NCBI GenBank assembly: GCA_945861575.1 | Contig: CAMAVD010000020.1 | Coordinates: 1 to 35,953, forward strand | Length of the DNA: 35,953 bases | Direction of reading: 5' to 3' | From: Akkermansia muciniphila | GTDB lineage: Bacteria; Verrucomicrobiota; Verrucomicrobiia; Limisphaerales; UBA11320 | Shown here: positions 8,417 through 17,227 of the stretch, piece after piece | How positions within the stretch are numbered: position 1 is the stretch's first letter | How the letters are laid out: the number at the start of each line of letters is the position of its first letter | Position numbers and translations under genes: made by a program | Notes under the pieces: model-generated | Database searches by the model: none | Told to the model about the DNA's origin: nothing | Seen by the model: the letters and a program-made list of their open reading frames with translations, nothing else

Positions 8417-9850
8417 TTAGGCCACCAGATCGGAAATCACGTGGCCGGCCACATCGGTGAGTCGAAAATCCCGACCTGCATAACGGAAGGTCAAGCGCTC
8501 GTGGTCCAAACCTAGCAGATGCAGGATCGTTGCATGTAGGTCGTGGACCGGCACAGGATTGTGGACCGCCTGAAATCCAAACTCATCCGTGGCGCCGTAC
8601 ACCGAGCCACCCTTCACTCCTCCGCCAGCCATCCACATTGAGAAGCCGTAGTGGTTATGATCTCGGCCATTGAGTGAAGGCAGCTCAGCGACCGGCGTGC
8701 GTCCAAACTCTCCACCCCAGAGAACCAAAGTGGAATCCAACATGCCCCGCTGCTTCAAGTCCGCCAGAAACGCCGCAATCGGCTGATCCCATGTCCCCGC
8801 TAAACGCCGATGCTCTGACTCCAGATCTGCATGATTGTCCCAAGGCTGTCCAGCCCCGGACCAGACCTGGATAAAGCGAACACCCCGCTCCAACAGTCGA
8901 CGTGTGATCAGAAGCTGCCGCCCATGAGTCCCATCGCCATACGCCTCACGGATCGACGCCGGCTCTCGGGAGATATCGAAGGCCTCCGCACTCTCGCTCT
9001 GCATGCGGTAGGCGAGTTCAAAGGTCTGAATGCGCGCCTCCAGTGCGCTGTCCTGACCCCGTGCCGCTGCATGCCGACGGTTGATCTCGGTCACCAGGTC
9101 CATCTGCTCCCGCTGCTCGCTGAGGCTCATCCTGGAATTTCGAATATTGGCGATCAGCTTTTCGATGTCCTGGTGCTGCGTGTCTATATAGGTGCCCTGG
9201 AAGGCGCCGGGGAGAAAAGCGTTTCGCCAGTTCTGCGTGGACACGATGGGATATCCCCCCGGGCAGAGCACGAGGAATCCAGGGAGGTTCTGGTTGATGC
9301 TGCCCAGACCGTAAGTGACCCAGGAGCCCATGCTGGGGCGAGGCAGACGCGAGTCCCCGCAATTCATGAGCATCAAGGAGGGTTCGTGATTGGGAACCTC
9401 CGCTTTCATGGAGCGGATCACTGCCATGTCGTCGACATGCTGGGCCGTCCGCGCGAACAAGTCGCTCACCTCAATGCCCGATTGACCGTAACGCTTAAAG
9501 GCAAAGGGGGAACGCATGGCCGCTCCGGTTTTACGTTCGGTGCGGAGATTCGAAGGTACGGGTTTGCCGTGATAGCGGTCCAGCATCGGCTTAGGATCGA
9601 AGGTGTCCACCTGCGAAGGCCCACCGTTCATGAAAAGATGCACCACCTGCCGGGCACGGCCGGGAGCGTGGGTGGGGCGCTCCGACAGCGGAAGCCCTGC
9701 AGAGGGAATATCCGCTGGAAGCTCGCCACCTTGCGATGGATCGCCCGCCAACAAGCCGGTCAAACCAAGCAAACCGAACCCCGCGCCACAACGACGCAGT
9801 GCCTCACGACGGGTGTAGGCAGTCAACGGCGGACGAGGTGTGGAGGACAT
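8417..9850 (-). CDS. DUF1501 family protein, Tat-exported (second copy)
   Basis: Product of 477 residues from ATG 9850; the frame is open upstream to an ATG at 10000, but the twin-arginine signal (YTRREALRRCGAGFGLLGL, R14-R15) fits the shorter start. DUF1501 motifs: LFMNGGPSQVDTFDPKP, VPNHEPSLMLMNCGDSRLPR, PWDNHADL, LVLWGGEFGRTP and GRDHNHYGFSMWMAGGG. It differs clearly from the copy at 4239-5573: it is the 'SMGSWVTYGLGSINQNLPGF' branch that usually pairs with a DUF1549/DUF1553 gene immediately upstream. Here no such partner is adjacent, so it appears as a solitary gene. No good Shine-Dalgarno sequence precedes the start. Confidence 0.9.
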   Translation of the reverse strand: MSSTPRPPLTAYTRREALRRCGAGFGLLGLTGLLAGDPSQGGELPADIPSAGLPLSERPTHAPGRARQVVHLFMNGGPSQVDTFDPKPMLDRYHGKPVPSNLRTERKTGAAMRSPFAFKRYGQSGIEVSDLFARTAQHVDDMAVIRSMKAEVPNHEPSLMLMNCGDSRLPRPSMGSWVTYGLGSINQNLPGFLVLCPGGYPIVSTQNWRNAFLPGAFQGTYIDTQHQDIEKLIANIRNSRMSLSEQREQMDLVTEINRRHAAARGQDSALEARIQTFELAYRMQSESAEAFDISREPASIREAYGDGTHGRQLLITRRLLERGVRFIQVWSGAGQPWDNHADLESEHRRLAGTWDQPIAAFLADLKQRGMLDSTLVLWGGEFGRTPVAELPSLNGRDHNHYGFSMWMAGGGVKGGSVYGATDEFGFQAVHNPVPVHDLHATILHLLGLDHERLTFRYAGRDFRLTDVAGHVISDLVA

Positions 9851-10643
<793 letters not shown>

Positions 10644-10731
10644 CTCCTGTCGCCGGAGGTGAATCGTCGGCGTCATACACCTACTCCTATTGAGGAGGCG
10701 CATTCGACCCCTGTTTGGTCTGAAATCAGCG

Positions 10732-10759
10732 TTGACGCATCGACAGCCCCATATAGGAT
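10732..10759 (+). promoter_or_regulatory. Candidate sigma-70 promoter of gap
   Basis: TTGACG (10732-10737) and TAGGAT (10754-10759) are separated by 16 bases, giving a leader of about 40 bases before the gap ATG. It lies in the only gap between glnB and gap. Hexamers are imperfect. Confidence 0.4.
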
Positions 10760-10801
10760 TCGCCTCTTTAAGCGCAGGGTCCCTAAATTATTTTGACATA
10801 A

Positions 10802-11854
<1,053 letters not shown>

Positions 11855-11876
11855 GTCCCTCCGATCAAACCGCTCT

Positions 11877-11919
11877 AACGGCTGCCCACGGCTCAAACCG
11901 AGGGCAGCCGTTTCTGCTT
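11877..11919 (+). terminator. Rho-independent terminator after gap
   Basis: An 11-base-pair perfect stem (11877-11887 with 11902-11912) and a 14-base loop are followed by TCTGCTT, starting 22 bases after the gap stop. The T-tract is weak. Confidence 0.7.
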
Positions 11920-11981
11920 GGATCCCTAATGGCAACAGCCTCCGCTGTGATACGCAGAAACGAACTGAGCTGCCTTCTCGA

Positions 11982-12009
11982 TTGTCAACCCGGACCCGGC
12001 GGCTAAGAT
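11982..12009 (+). promoter_or_regulatory. Candidate promoter of ribE, adjacent to the start codon
   Basis: TTGTCA (11982-11987), 16 bases, then TAAGAT (12004-12009). The -10 ends six bases before the ATG, so transcription would begin at or next to the start codon. The region has no ribosome binding site. Confidence 0.4.
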
Positions 12010-12015
12010 GCACGC

Positions 12016-12678
12016 ATGTTCACGGGGATTGTCGAAGAGAGCGGTGAGGTCGTGAAAATCGGCCACACAGCAGTAGGAATTCGCCTGGAGATTCTGACCC
12101 GAAAGGTCGGGGGCGGACTAAAGATCGGGGACAGCCTCGCGGTCAATGGCTGCTGCCTGACCGTCGTCAGCCGACATAAAAACCAAAAGGGAACGATCCT
12201 GGCCTTCGATCTCCTCCAAGAGACCTGGAGTCGAACCAGCTTCGAGGCCTTGAAAGCTGGAAACAAAATCAATCTGGAGCGAGCGCTTTCTGCCCAAGGT
12301 CGGCTCGGTGGTCATTTTGTGACGGGTCATGTGGACGGCGTAGGTATCATCAAGGATATCAGAACCAGCGGCGCCGACCGCCTTGTGCGCATCTCGGCCC
12401 CTGTTGCGGTCCTTCCCTACCTGATCTACAAAGGGTCGATCTCCTTGGACGGAATCAGCCTAACCGTGGCTAATGTGACGCAACGATCCTTCAGCGTCTG
12501 GATCATTCCGCATACCTGGTCCGTGACAAATCTTGCCCAGAGAATCGTGGGCGATCGAGTCAATCTGGAGGGGGATTTACTTGGAAAGTATGTCGCCCGC
12601 TTCCTTGAAAGCCGCTCCCAGCTTGAAAAAACGGTAATAGCTGCTCGAAGAAGCAAGCCGGTGCGTCCTCGAACCTGA
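12016..12678 (+). CDS. ribE: Riboflavin synthase, alpha chain
   Basis: Product of 220 residues. It dismutates two 6,7-dimethyl-8-ribityllumazine molecules to riboflavin and the pyrimidinedione in the last step of riboflavin synthesis. The two-fold lumazine-binding repeat is visible: MFTGIVEESGEV, SLAVNGCCLTV and GHFVTGHVDG in the first half; YKGSISLDGISLTVANV and NLEGDLLGKYVARFL in the second. The start is fixed by the universal MFTGIVE N-terminus. The C-terminus has a basic tail (ARRSKPVRPRT). No other rib genes are adjacent and no FMN riboswitch is visible in the short upstream region; psd follows after 54 bases. Confidence 0.96.
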   Translation: MFTGIVEESGEVVKIGHTAVGIRLEILTRKVGGGLKIGDSLAVNGCCLTVVSRHKNQKGTILAFDLLQETWSRTSFEALKAGNKINLERALSAQGRLGGHFVTGHVDGVGIIKDIRTSGADRLVRISAPVAVLPYLIYKGSISLDGISLTVANVTQRSFSVWIIPHTWSVTNLAQRIVGDRVNLEGDLLGKYVARFLESRSQLEKTVIAARRSKPVRPRT

Positions 12679-12732
12679 GGAACCCATCCTCCCAACTACG
12701 ATTGTGTTGCCCCAAAGCACACTGCCCCCCGC

Positions 12733-13632
12733 TTGACAAACGAACCCGTCCAGTTTTTCAACCGCTACAGCGAGCGAATCGAAACCGAAACTATTTACGG
12801 AGAGTCTTGGCTTCGTTGGTGTTACGGAAACCCTTTAGGAACACTGGCTCTGAATGCCTTGGTCAAGCGAGCCGTATTTTCTCGTTGGTATGGATGGCGG
12901 ATGGACGGAGCGAGAAGCCGGGGGATGATTCAGCCCTTCATCGAGCGCTACGAAATCCGGACCGAGGAGTTCGAGGACTCCGTGGATAGCTTTAAGACCT
13001 TCAATGAGTTCTTCTACCGGAGGCTAAAGCGCGAGGCACGCCCGTCGCATCCTGCGCCCGGCGCCATACACTTCCCAGCGGACGGACGTCATCTGGGCTT
13101 TCAGAACCTTTCAATGAACCAGGGCTTTTACGTCAAAGGACAGAGCCTCAACCTCGCGGAACTTCTACAAGATGCCAGGGTCGCCTCGGAATACGAGGAG
13201 GGAACACTTGTGATTTCCCGTCTCTGCCCAGTGGACTATCATCGATTTCATTTTCCAGTGAGTGGGAAAGCCTCCAACCCACGCCTCATTGAGGGCCCCC
13301 TCTTCTCGGTAAACCCAATCGCCCTCAGAAAAAAGCTGCGCATTCTTTCCCTGAACCGCCGATGGATCACCACAATTGACGTTCCAGGACGCGGCCGCGT
13401 GCTGATGATTGAAGTCGGAGCGACCAATGTGGGAAGCGCCATCAGCACCTTTTCGCCCGCGATGCCCGTGCAGGCTGGTGACGAGAAGGGGTACTTTCGC
13501 TTTGGCGGGTCCATGACACTTTGCCTTTTCCCCAAGGGTGCCGTAGTTCTAGACAGGGATCTGTCCCGGGAAAGCGCCACTGCTAGGGAGCTGTACGCGA
13601 AGGTGGGCGACCGCATGGGGCGTTGGACATAA
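12733..13632 (+). CDS. psd: Phosphatidylserine decarboxylase
   Basis: Product of about 299 residues. It makes phosphatidylethanolamine from phosphatidylserine at the membrane, using a pyruvoyl group formed by self-cleavage. TTG 12733 is the only start that keeps the conserved N-terminus (FFNRYSERIETE, WLRWCYGNPLG). The self-processing triad appears as Asp117 (FPADGRH), His170/His173 (DYHRFHFPVSG) and Ser260 (FGGSMTLCLF). The cleavage site is GGSM, not the usual LGST/GGST, though Gly-Ser is kept. It belongs to the longer 'FNRY...W' branch found outside proteobacteria. The gene follows ribE without an obvious promoter and converges on rplS at a terminator. Confidence 0.93.
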   Translation: MTNEPVQFFNRYSERIETETIYGESWLRWCYGNPLGTLALNALVKRAVFSRWYGWRMDGARSRGMIQPFIERYEIRTEEFEDSVDSFKTFNEFFYRRLKREARPSHPAPGAIHFPADGRHLGFQNLSMNQGFYVKGQSLNLAELLQDARVASEYEEGTLVISRLCPVDYHRFHFPVSGKASNPRLIEGPLFSVNPIALRKKLRILSLNRRWITTIDVPGRGRVLMIEVGATNVGSAISTFSPAMPVQAGDEKGYFRFGGSMTLCLFPKGAVVLDRDLSRESATARELYAKVGDRMGRWT

Positions 13633-13636
13633 TAAC

Positions 13637-13666
13637 AAAAACTCCGCCCCGGGTTTTGGGGCGGAG
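13637..13666 (-). terminator. Rho-independent terminator of the rpsP-rplS operon
   Basis: A 9-base-pair perfect stem (13642-13650 with 13658-13666) and a 7-base loop are followed on the minus strand by TTTTTGTTATT. It lies between the convergent psd and rplS genes; in the plus direction there is no T-tract. Confidence 0.88.
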
Positions 13667-13723
13667 AGTAGGCCAAATTGTATCTGGATAGCGGGTCCTC
13701 GCGGCTTGGCACCAAGGCTCCGA

Positions 13724-14101
13724 CTACTTCTTGGCGGCAGGCGCGTTCACAGCGCCCTTCTCACGAACCAAGGTGGCACCCTTGCCAAGGCGGTTCCGGA
13801 GATAGGTCAACTTGGCGCGGCGTACTTGGCCGTGACGCTCCACTTCGATCTTGTCGATGCGGGGAGAGTGAGTGGGGAAAACACGTTCCACACCTTCGCC
13901 ATAGCTGATGCGGCGAACAGTGAACGTAGAGTTCAGCCCATGACCGCGGCGGCCCATGACCACACCGGTGAAGATCTGAATACGTTCTTTGTCGCCTTCA
14001 ACGACCTTTGTGTGCACGCGCACGGTATCCCCCACGTTGAAGGATTTGGGATCCTGGCGGATCTGTTCGGCTTCAATTTTGTCCAATAGCGCTTGATTCA
14101 T
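13724..14101 (-). CDS. rplS: 50S ribosomal protein L19
   Basis: Product of 125 residues. L19 sits at the subunit interface of the large ribosomal subunit. Hallmarks are [55 protein letters not shown] and [11 protein letters not shown], with a short Ala/Lys tail. It is the last gene of rpsP-khpA-trmD-rplS, 27 bases after trmD, and is followed by a strong terminator. A GC palindrome (14115-14128) lies just before it. Confidence 0.97.
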   Translation of the reverse strand: MNQALLDKIEAEQIRQDPKSFNVGDTVRVHTKVVEGDKERIQIFTGVVMGRRGHGLNSTFTVRRISYGEGVERVFPTHSPRIDKIEVERHGQVRRAKLTYLRNRLGKGATLVREKGAVNAPAAKK

Positions 14102-14128
14102 AATTCACGTGGGGAACGGGGCCCCGTT

Positions 14129-14809
14129 TTATTTCTTGTTTATCTCTAACAAATCTGGCCGCTTCGCAGCAGTTCGGAGCAGAGCCTGCTCTCGCCGCCA
14201 TTTTACAATCTCCGCATGGTGCCCGGACAGCAGCACCTCCGGAACTTTCATTCCGCGAAACTCAGCCGGGCGCGTATAGTGCGGATATTCCAGCAACCCA
14301 TGGCTGAAGGATTCATCCTGGGAACTCGCATCGTCCCCGAGCGCCCCCGGCAATAACCGGGTCACGGCATCAATCACCATCATGGCCGGAAGACCACCAT
14401 TGGTCAGGACGAAATCACCTATACTGATCTCTTCATGCACCAACGACTCCCGCACTCGCTCATCCACACCCTCATAACTGCCACAGATCATCAGCAAATG
14501 CGCATGGCCCGCCAACTCTCTTGCCAAGGCTTGGTCGAACTTTCGCCCTGCGGGCGACATCATTAACACCCGAGTAGTGTCCCCACGTAGGGCTTCGACT
14601 GCTTCAAACAGCGGCTCGGGCTTAAGAACCATCCCCGGCCCACCACCAAAAGGACGGTCGTCCACCGTCTTGTGGCGATCGTGCGTGTAATCACGCAAAT
14701 TGATCAACCGCAAATCCAAAAGGCCCGAGGTTCTCGCTCTCTGAACGATGCTCACGTCCAACGGACCCGTGAACATCTCTGGAAAAAGCGTTAAAACATC
14801 GATGCGCAT
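14129..14809 (-). CDS. trmD: tRNA (guanine37-N1)-methyltransferase
   Basis: Product of 226 residues. TrmD methylates G37 next to the anticodon of several tRNAs with S-adenosylmethionine, which prevents frameshifting. The knot-fold motifs are present: [25 protein letters not shown] and [20 protein letters not shown] (the AdoMet-binding knot), then [23 protein letters not shown] 14809 matches the family start [13 protein letters not shown], with GGGAG five to nine bases before it; the frame is open five codons further up to TTG 14824. In most bacteria rimM precedes trmD in this operon; here khpA is directly upstream (25 bases). Confidence 0.97.
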   Translation of the reverse strand: MRIDVLTLFPEMFTGPLDVSIVQRARTSGLLDLRLINLRDYTHDRHKTVDDRPFGGGPGMVLKPEPLFEAVEALRGDTTRVLMMSPAGRKFDQALARELAGHAHLLMICGSYEGVDERVRESLVHEEISIGDFVLTNGGLPAMMVIDAVTRLLPGALGDDASSQDESFSHGLLEYPHYTRPAEFRGMKVPEVLLSGHHAEIVKWRREQALLRTAAKRPDLLEINKK

Positions 14810-14834
14810 GAGGCTCCCACCCAAGATCGGGGCC

Positions 14835-15080
14835 TTAGCGCCGTGGCTTGTCTTCTACAATTTCCATCGAGCAGCGGATCCCTTTCTTCGCACTGCCCGT
14901 CAATATAAGCGAACGAAGGGCGTTAATGGTCTTCCCTGCCCGTCCAACCACACGCCCTACGTCGGAGGGCTCAAGGCGCAACTCGTAAAGAGTCACCCCA
15001 TGACGATCCACGGGCGTCACGCTCACCTGATCAGGGAAACACACCAGGGCCTTGACCACGTACTCAATGAAGCTCTGCAT
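14835..15080 (-). CDS. khpA: KH-domain RNA-binding protein KhpA
   Basis: Product of 81 residues, the usual size. The single KH domain carries the GxxG loop in [17 protein letters not shown]. In Gram-positive bacteria KhpA binds RNA together with KhpB/Jag and affects cell elongation; in other phyla it is poorly studied. Its place between rpsP and trmD is the standard one. The frame starts [14 protein letters not shown] and ends 25 bases before trmD. Confidence 0.92.
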   Translation of the reverse strand: MQSFIEYVVKALVCFPDQVSVTPVDRHGVTLYELRLEPSDVGRVVGRAGKTINALRSLILTGSAKKGIRCSMEIVEDKPRR

Positions 15081-15098
15081 GGCTTCGTGGAACAGGGG

Positions 15099-15353
15099 TC
15101 AGGCCGCTACGATCTTCGAAGCGCGGCGGATAAAGCTGGCCACGGTGTCAGACGCCTTGGCGCCCTTGCTGATCCAGTGCTTGGCGCGCTCCAGATCCAA
15201 CGAGTAATTACCTTCACCCGCCTTCTTCGGATCGTAAGTGCCAATCTCTTCGATGCACTTGCCGTCACGAGGACTGCGATTGTCGGCCACTACGATGCGA
15301 AATACCGGATCATTCCGGGAACCGATGCGCTTCAAGCGAATTCTAACTGCCAT
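15099..15353 (-). CDS. rpsP: 30S ribosomal protein S16
   Basis: Product of 84 residues, starting MAVRIRLKRIGSRNDPVFR, with IVVADNRSPRDGKCIEEIGT and ERAKHWISKGAKASDTV. S16 is needed for assembly of the small subunit body. ATG 15353 matches the family N-terminus. An exceptionally good Shine-Dalgarno sequence (GAGGAGG, 15380-15374) is 20 bases upstream, too far for this ATG; it is ideally spaced for an out-of-frame ATG at 15367, and an in-frame GTG at 15371 is only two bases from it. First gene of the operon. Confidence 0.96.
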   Translation of the reverse strand: MAVRIRLKRIGSRNDPVFRIVVADNRSPRDGKCIEEIGTYDPKKAGEGNYSLDLERAKHWISKGAKASDTVASFIRRASKIVAA

Positions 15354-15431
15354 AGATTTCTGATCATTCACGGCCTCCTCAGCGACACCGCGCAAAGGCA
15401 ACCGATCAATTGCATTAACAAAAGAGATTGG

Positions 15432-15460
15432 AAATTACGCGGCTACACAGCACATGGCAA
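15432..15460 (-). promoter_or_regulatory. Candidate promoter of the rpsP operon
   Basis: On the minus strand TTGCCA (15460-15455), 17 bases, then TAATTT (15437-15432). The -35 is good and the -10 weak. It lies in the divergent rpsP/rpoN gap about 80 bases before rpsP. Confidence 0.35.
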
Positions 15461-15504
15461 GTTCTGTTTTGGAGCAAATTTGAGGCCCATTTTCTGAAAA
15501 GCCC

Positions 15505-15532
15505 TTGAGTTGTCTCTAATCGCGCCGATAAT
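15505..15532 (+). promoter_or_regulatory. Candidate sigma-70 promoter of rpoN
   Basis: TTGAGT (15505-15510), 16 bases, then GATAAT (15527-15532). The -10 ends nine bases before the rpoN ATG, so the message would have almost no leader. Confidence 0.5.
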
Positions 15533-15541
15533 CAAATATAT

Positions 15542-17047
15542 ATGGCGTTAGGCTTACAGCAGACCCAACGACTCGGCCTCTCTCAAGTACTGGCTCCGCA
15601 ACTCCAGCAATCCCTGGCCTTACTCCAGGCCCCCACCCTGGAGCTGAAAGCCTTGGTGGAGCGAGAGTTGCAGCAAAACTGTGTCCTGGAAGAGGTTACC
15701 AACCTATCCACCGAGGTGGAAATCACGGACAAGACATCCTCACGTGAGGATGACACTTCCGCAGCAGCGGACCCTGCTGAACCCCCGAAGGACATGATTT
15801 ACGACCCCGCCCAGGAGAAGCCTGGCGGCGGGCCTGACGACCATTTGGAAGCGGACTGGCAGAAGCTCCAGCAGATCGATAGCGAGTGGCGTGAACGCGG
15901 CCTCCAATCCAACGGAGCAAGCCGACCTTCTGAGGAGGAGGAAGAACGACGTCAGTTCATCATGGACTCGCTCGTATCAAAGTCTTCCCTTCACGACAAT
16001 CTACTGGAACAGGTTCGAACCTCCGACATGACGCCGGAGCAAATCGAGATCGCGGAGCTGATCGTCGGCAACATCGATGACCATGGCTACGTCAAGAGCA
16101 GCATCGAGGAGCTGGCTCTCAACCACCAAAAACCAATCGAGATGGTCGGTGAGGTGCTCAAGATGATCCAAACCTTCCAGCCTCCAGGTGTTGGCGCCCG
16201 CGATCTTCGCGAATGCCTGCTGCTCCAACTGGAAAGATCGGAGCGTCAGGAAAGCCTCGAATACAAGATCATCGATAAGTTCATGGAAGCTCTCGGACGT
16301 CGTCGTCTGCCCGAGATGGCCAAGGGCCTTGATGTGACGGTTGATGAAATCCAGGATGCGATGGAAAGCATCGCCAAACTGGACCCAAAACCCGGGCGAG
16401 CCTTCTCCCCCGACATCAATCAGTATGTGGTCCCCGAGGTCTTCGTAACGAAGTTGGGCGACGAATACCAGGTTACGACCAACAATGACCCCGTCCCGCA
16501 GCTGCGCATCAGCAACTACTACAAAGACCTGATGACGCAGGCGGAAAGCTCCAGCGACGTACGAGACTACATCCGGGAAAAGATCCGTGCGGGAAAATTT
16601 CTAATCCGCAGCCTTCACCAAAGGCAGCAAACCATCACCAATATTGCCAGGGAGATCGTCGCCCGCCAGCGCGACTTCATGGAACACGGAGTGGGAGCCT
16701 TGAGACCCATGACGATGGTTCAGGTGGCCGATGTAGTTCATGTGCACGAGACCACTGTCAGTCGCGCTGTCTCTGGGAAGTACATGCAAACCCCCCAGGG
16801 AATCTTCGAGATGAAGTATTTTTTCACCTCTGGGATCTCCACCTCGGACGGAGGGATTATGTCCAACACCAGTGTGAAGGACATTATCTCCGACATCTTC
16901 TCAGCGGAGAATCGGGCTAAACCCCTCTCCGACCAAGAGGTGGTGAAAATCCTCGCCGAGCGCCAGATCATGATCGCACGCCGAACGGTTGCCAAGTATC
17001 GCGACGAACTCAACATCCTTCCCTCCAATCTTCGCAAGGTCTATTAG
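15542..17047 (+). CDS. rpoN: RNA polymerase sigma-54 factor
   Basis: Product of 501 residues. Sigma-54 directs RNA polymerase to -24/-12 promoters and needs an AAA+ activator. Region I is glutamine- and leucine-rich (LQQTQRLGLSQVLAPQLQQS, then LALLQAPTLELK); region II is acidic (about residues 60-135); the core-binding part (DHGYVKSSIEELA, FQPPGVGARDLRECL) and helix-turn-helix (ADVVHVHETTVSRAVSGKYM) follow. The RpoN box is ARRTVAKYR near residues 479-487, and the end LNILPSNLRKVY is typical. No bEBP activator gene is in the window. It is divergent from rpsP, and the next gene downstream is a hybrid kinase. Confidence 0.97.
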   Translation: MALGLQQTQRLGLSQVLAPQLQQSLALLQAPTLELKALVERELQQNCVLEEVTNLSTEVEITDKTSSREDDTSAAADPAEPPKDMIYDPAQEKPGGGPDDHLEADWQKLQQIDSEWRERGLQSNGASRPSEEEEERRQFIMDSLVSKSSLHDNLLEQVRTSDMTPEQIEIAELIVGNIDDHGYVKSSIEELALNHQKPIEMVGEVLKMIQTFQPPGVGARDLRECLLLQLERSERQESLEYKIIDKFMEALGRRRLPEMAKGLDVTVDEIQDAMESIAKLDPKPGRAFSPDINQYVVPEVFVTKLGDEYQVTTNNDPVPQLRISNYYKDLMTQAESSSDVRDYIREKIRAGKFLIRSLHQRQQTITNIAREIVARQRDFMEHGVGALRPMTMVQVADVVHVHETTVSRAVSGKYMQTPQGIFEMKYFFTSGISTSDGGIMSNTSVKDIISDIFSAENRAKPLSDQEVVKILAERQIMIARRTVAKYRDELNILPSNLRKVY

Positions 17048-17227
17048 CCCTGCCCCTAGTTTCTAAGTGACATTGGGAGGCGGCTGCGCTTGCATACGGA
17101 GCGTCGTTGTCAGAGTCGTACCCCGGGGTGTGGGATCTAAATTAGAATGCGGCCTGCAGTTTTCGTTCACACGGCTCACCCTCATCCGGATTTTGGTTGC
17201 AGTGTACAAAAACACAAACGGCCACCC

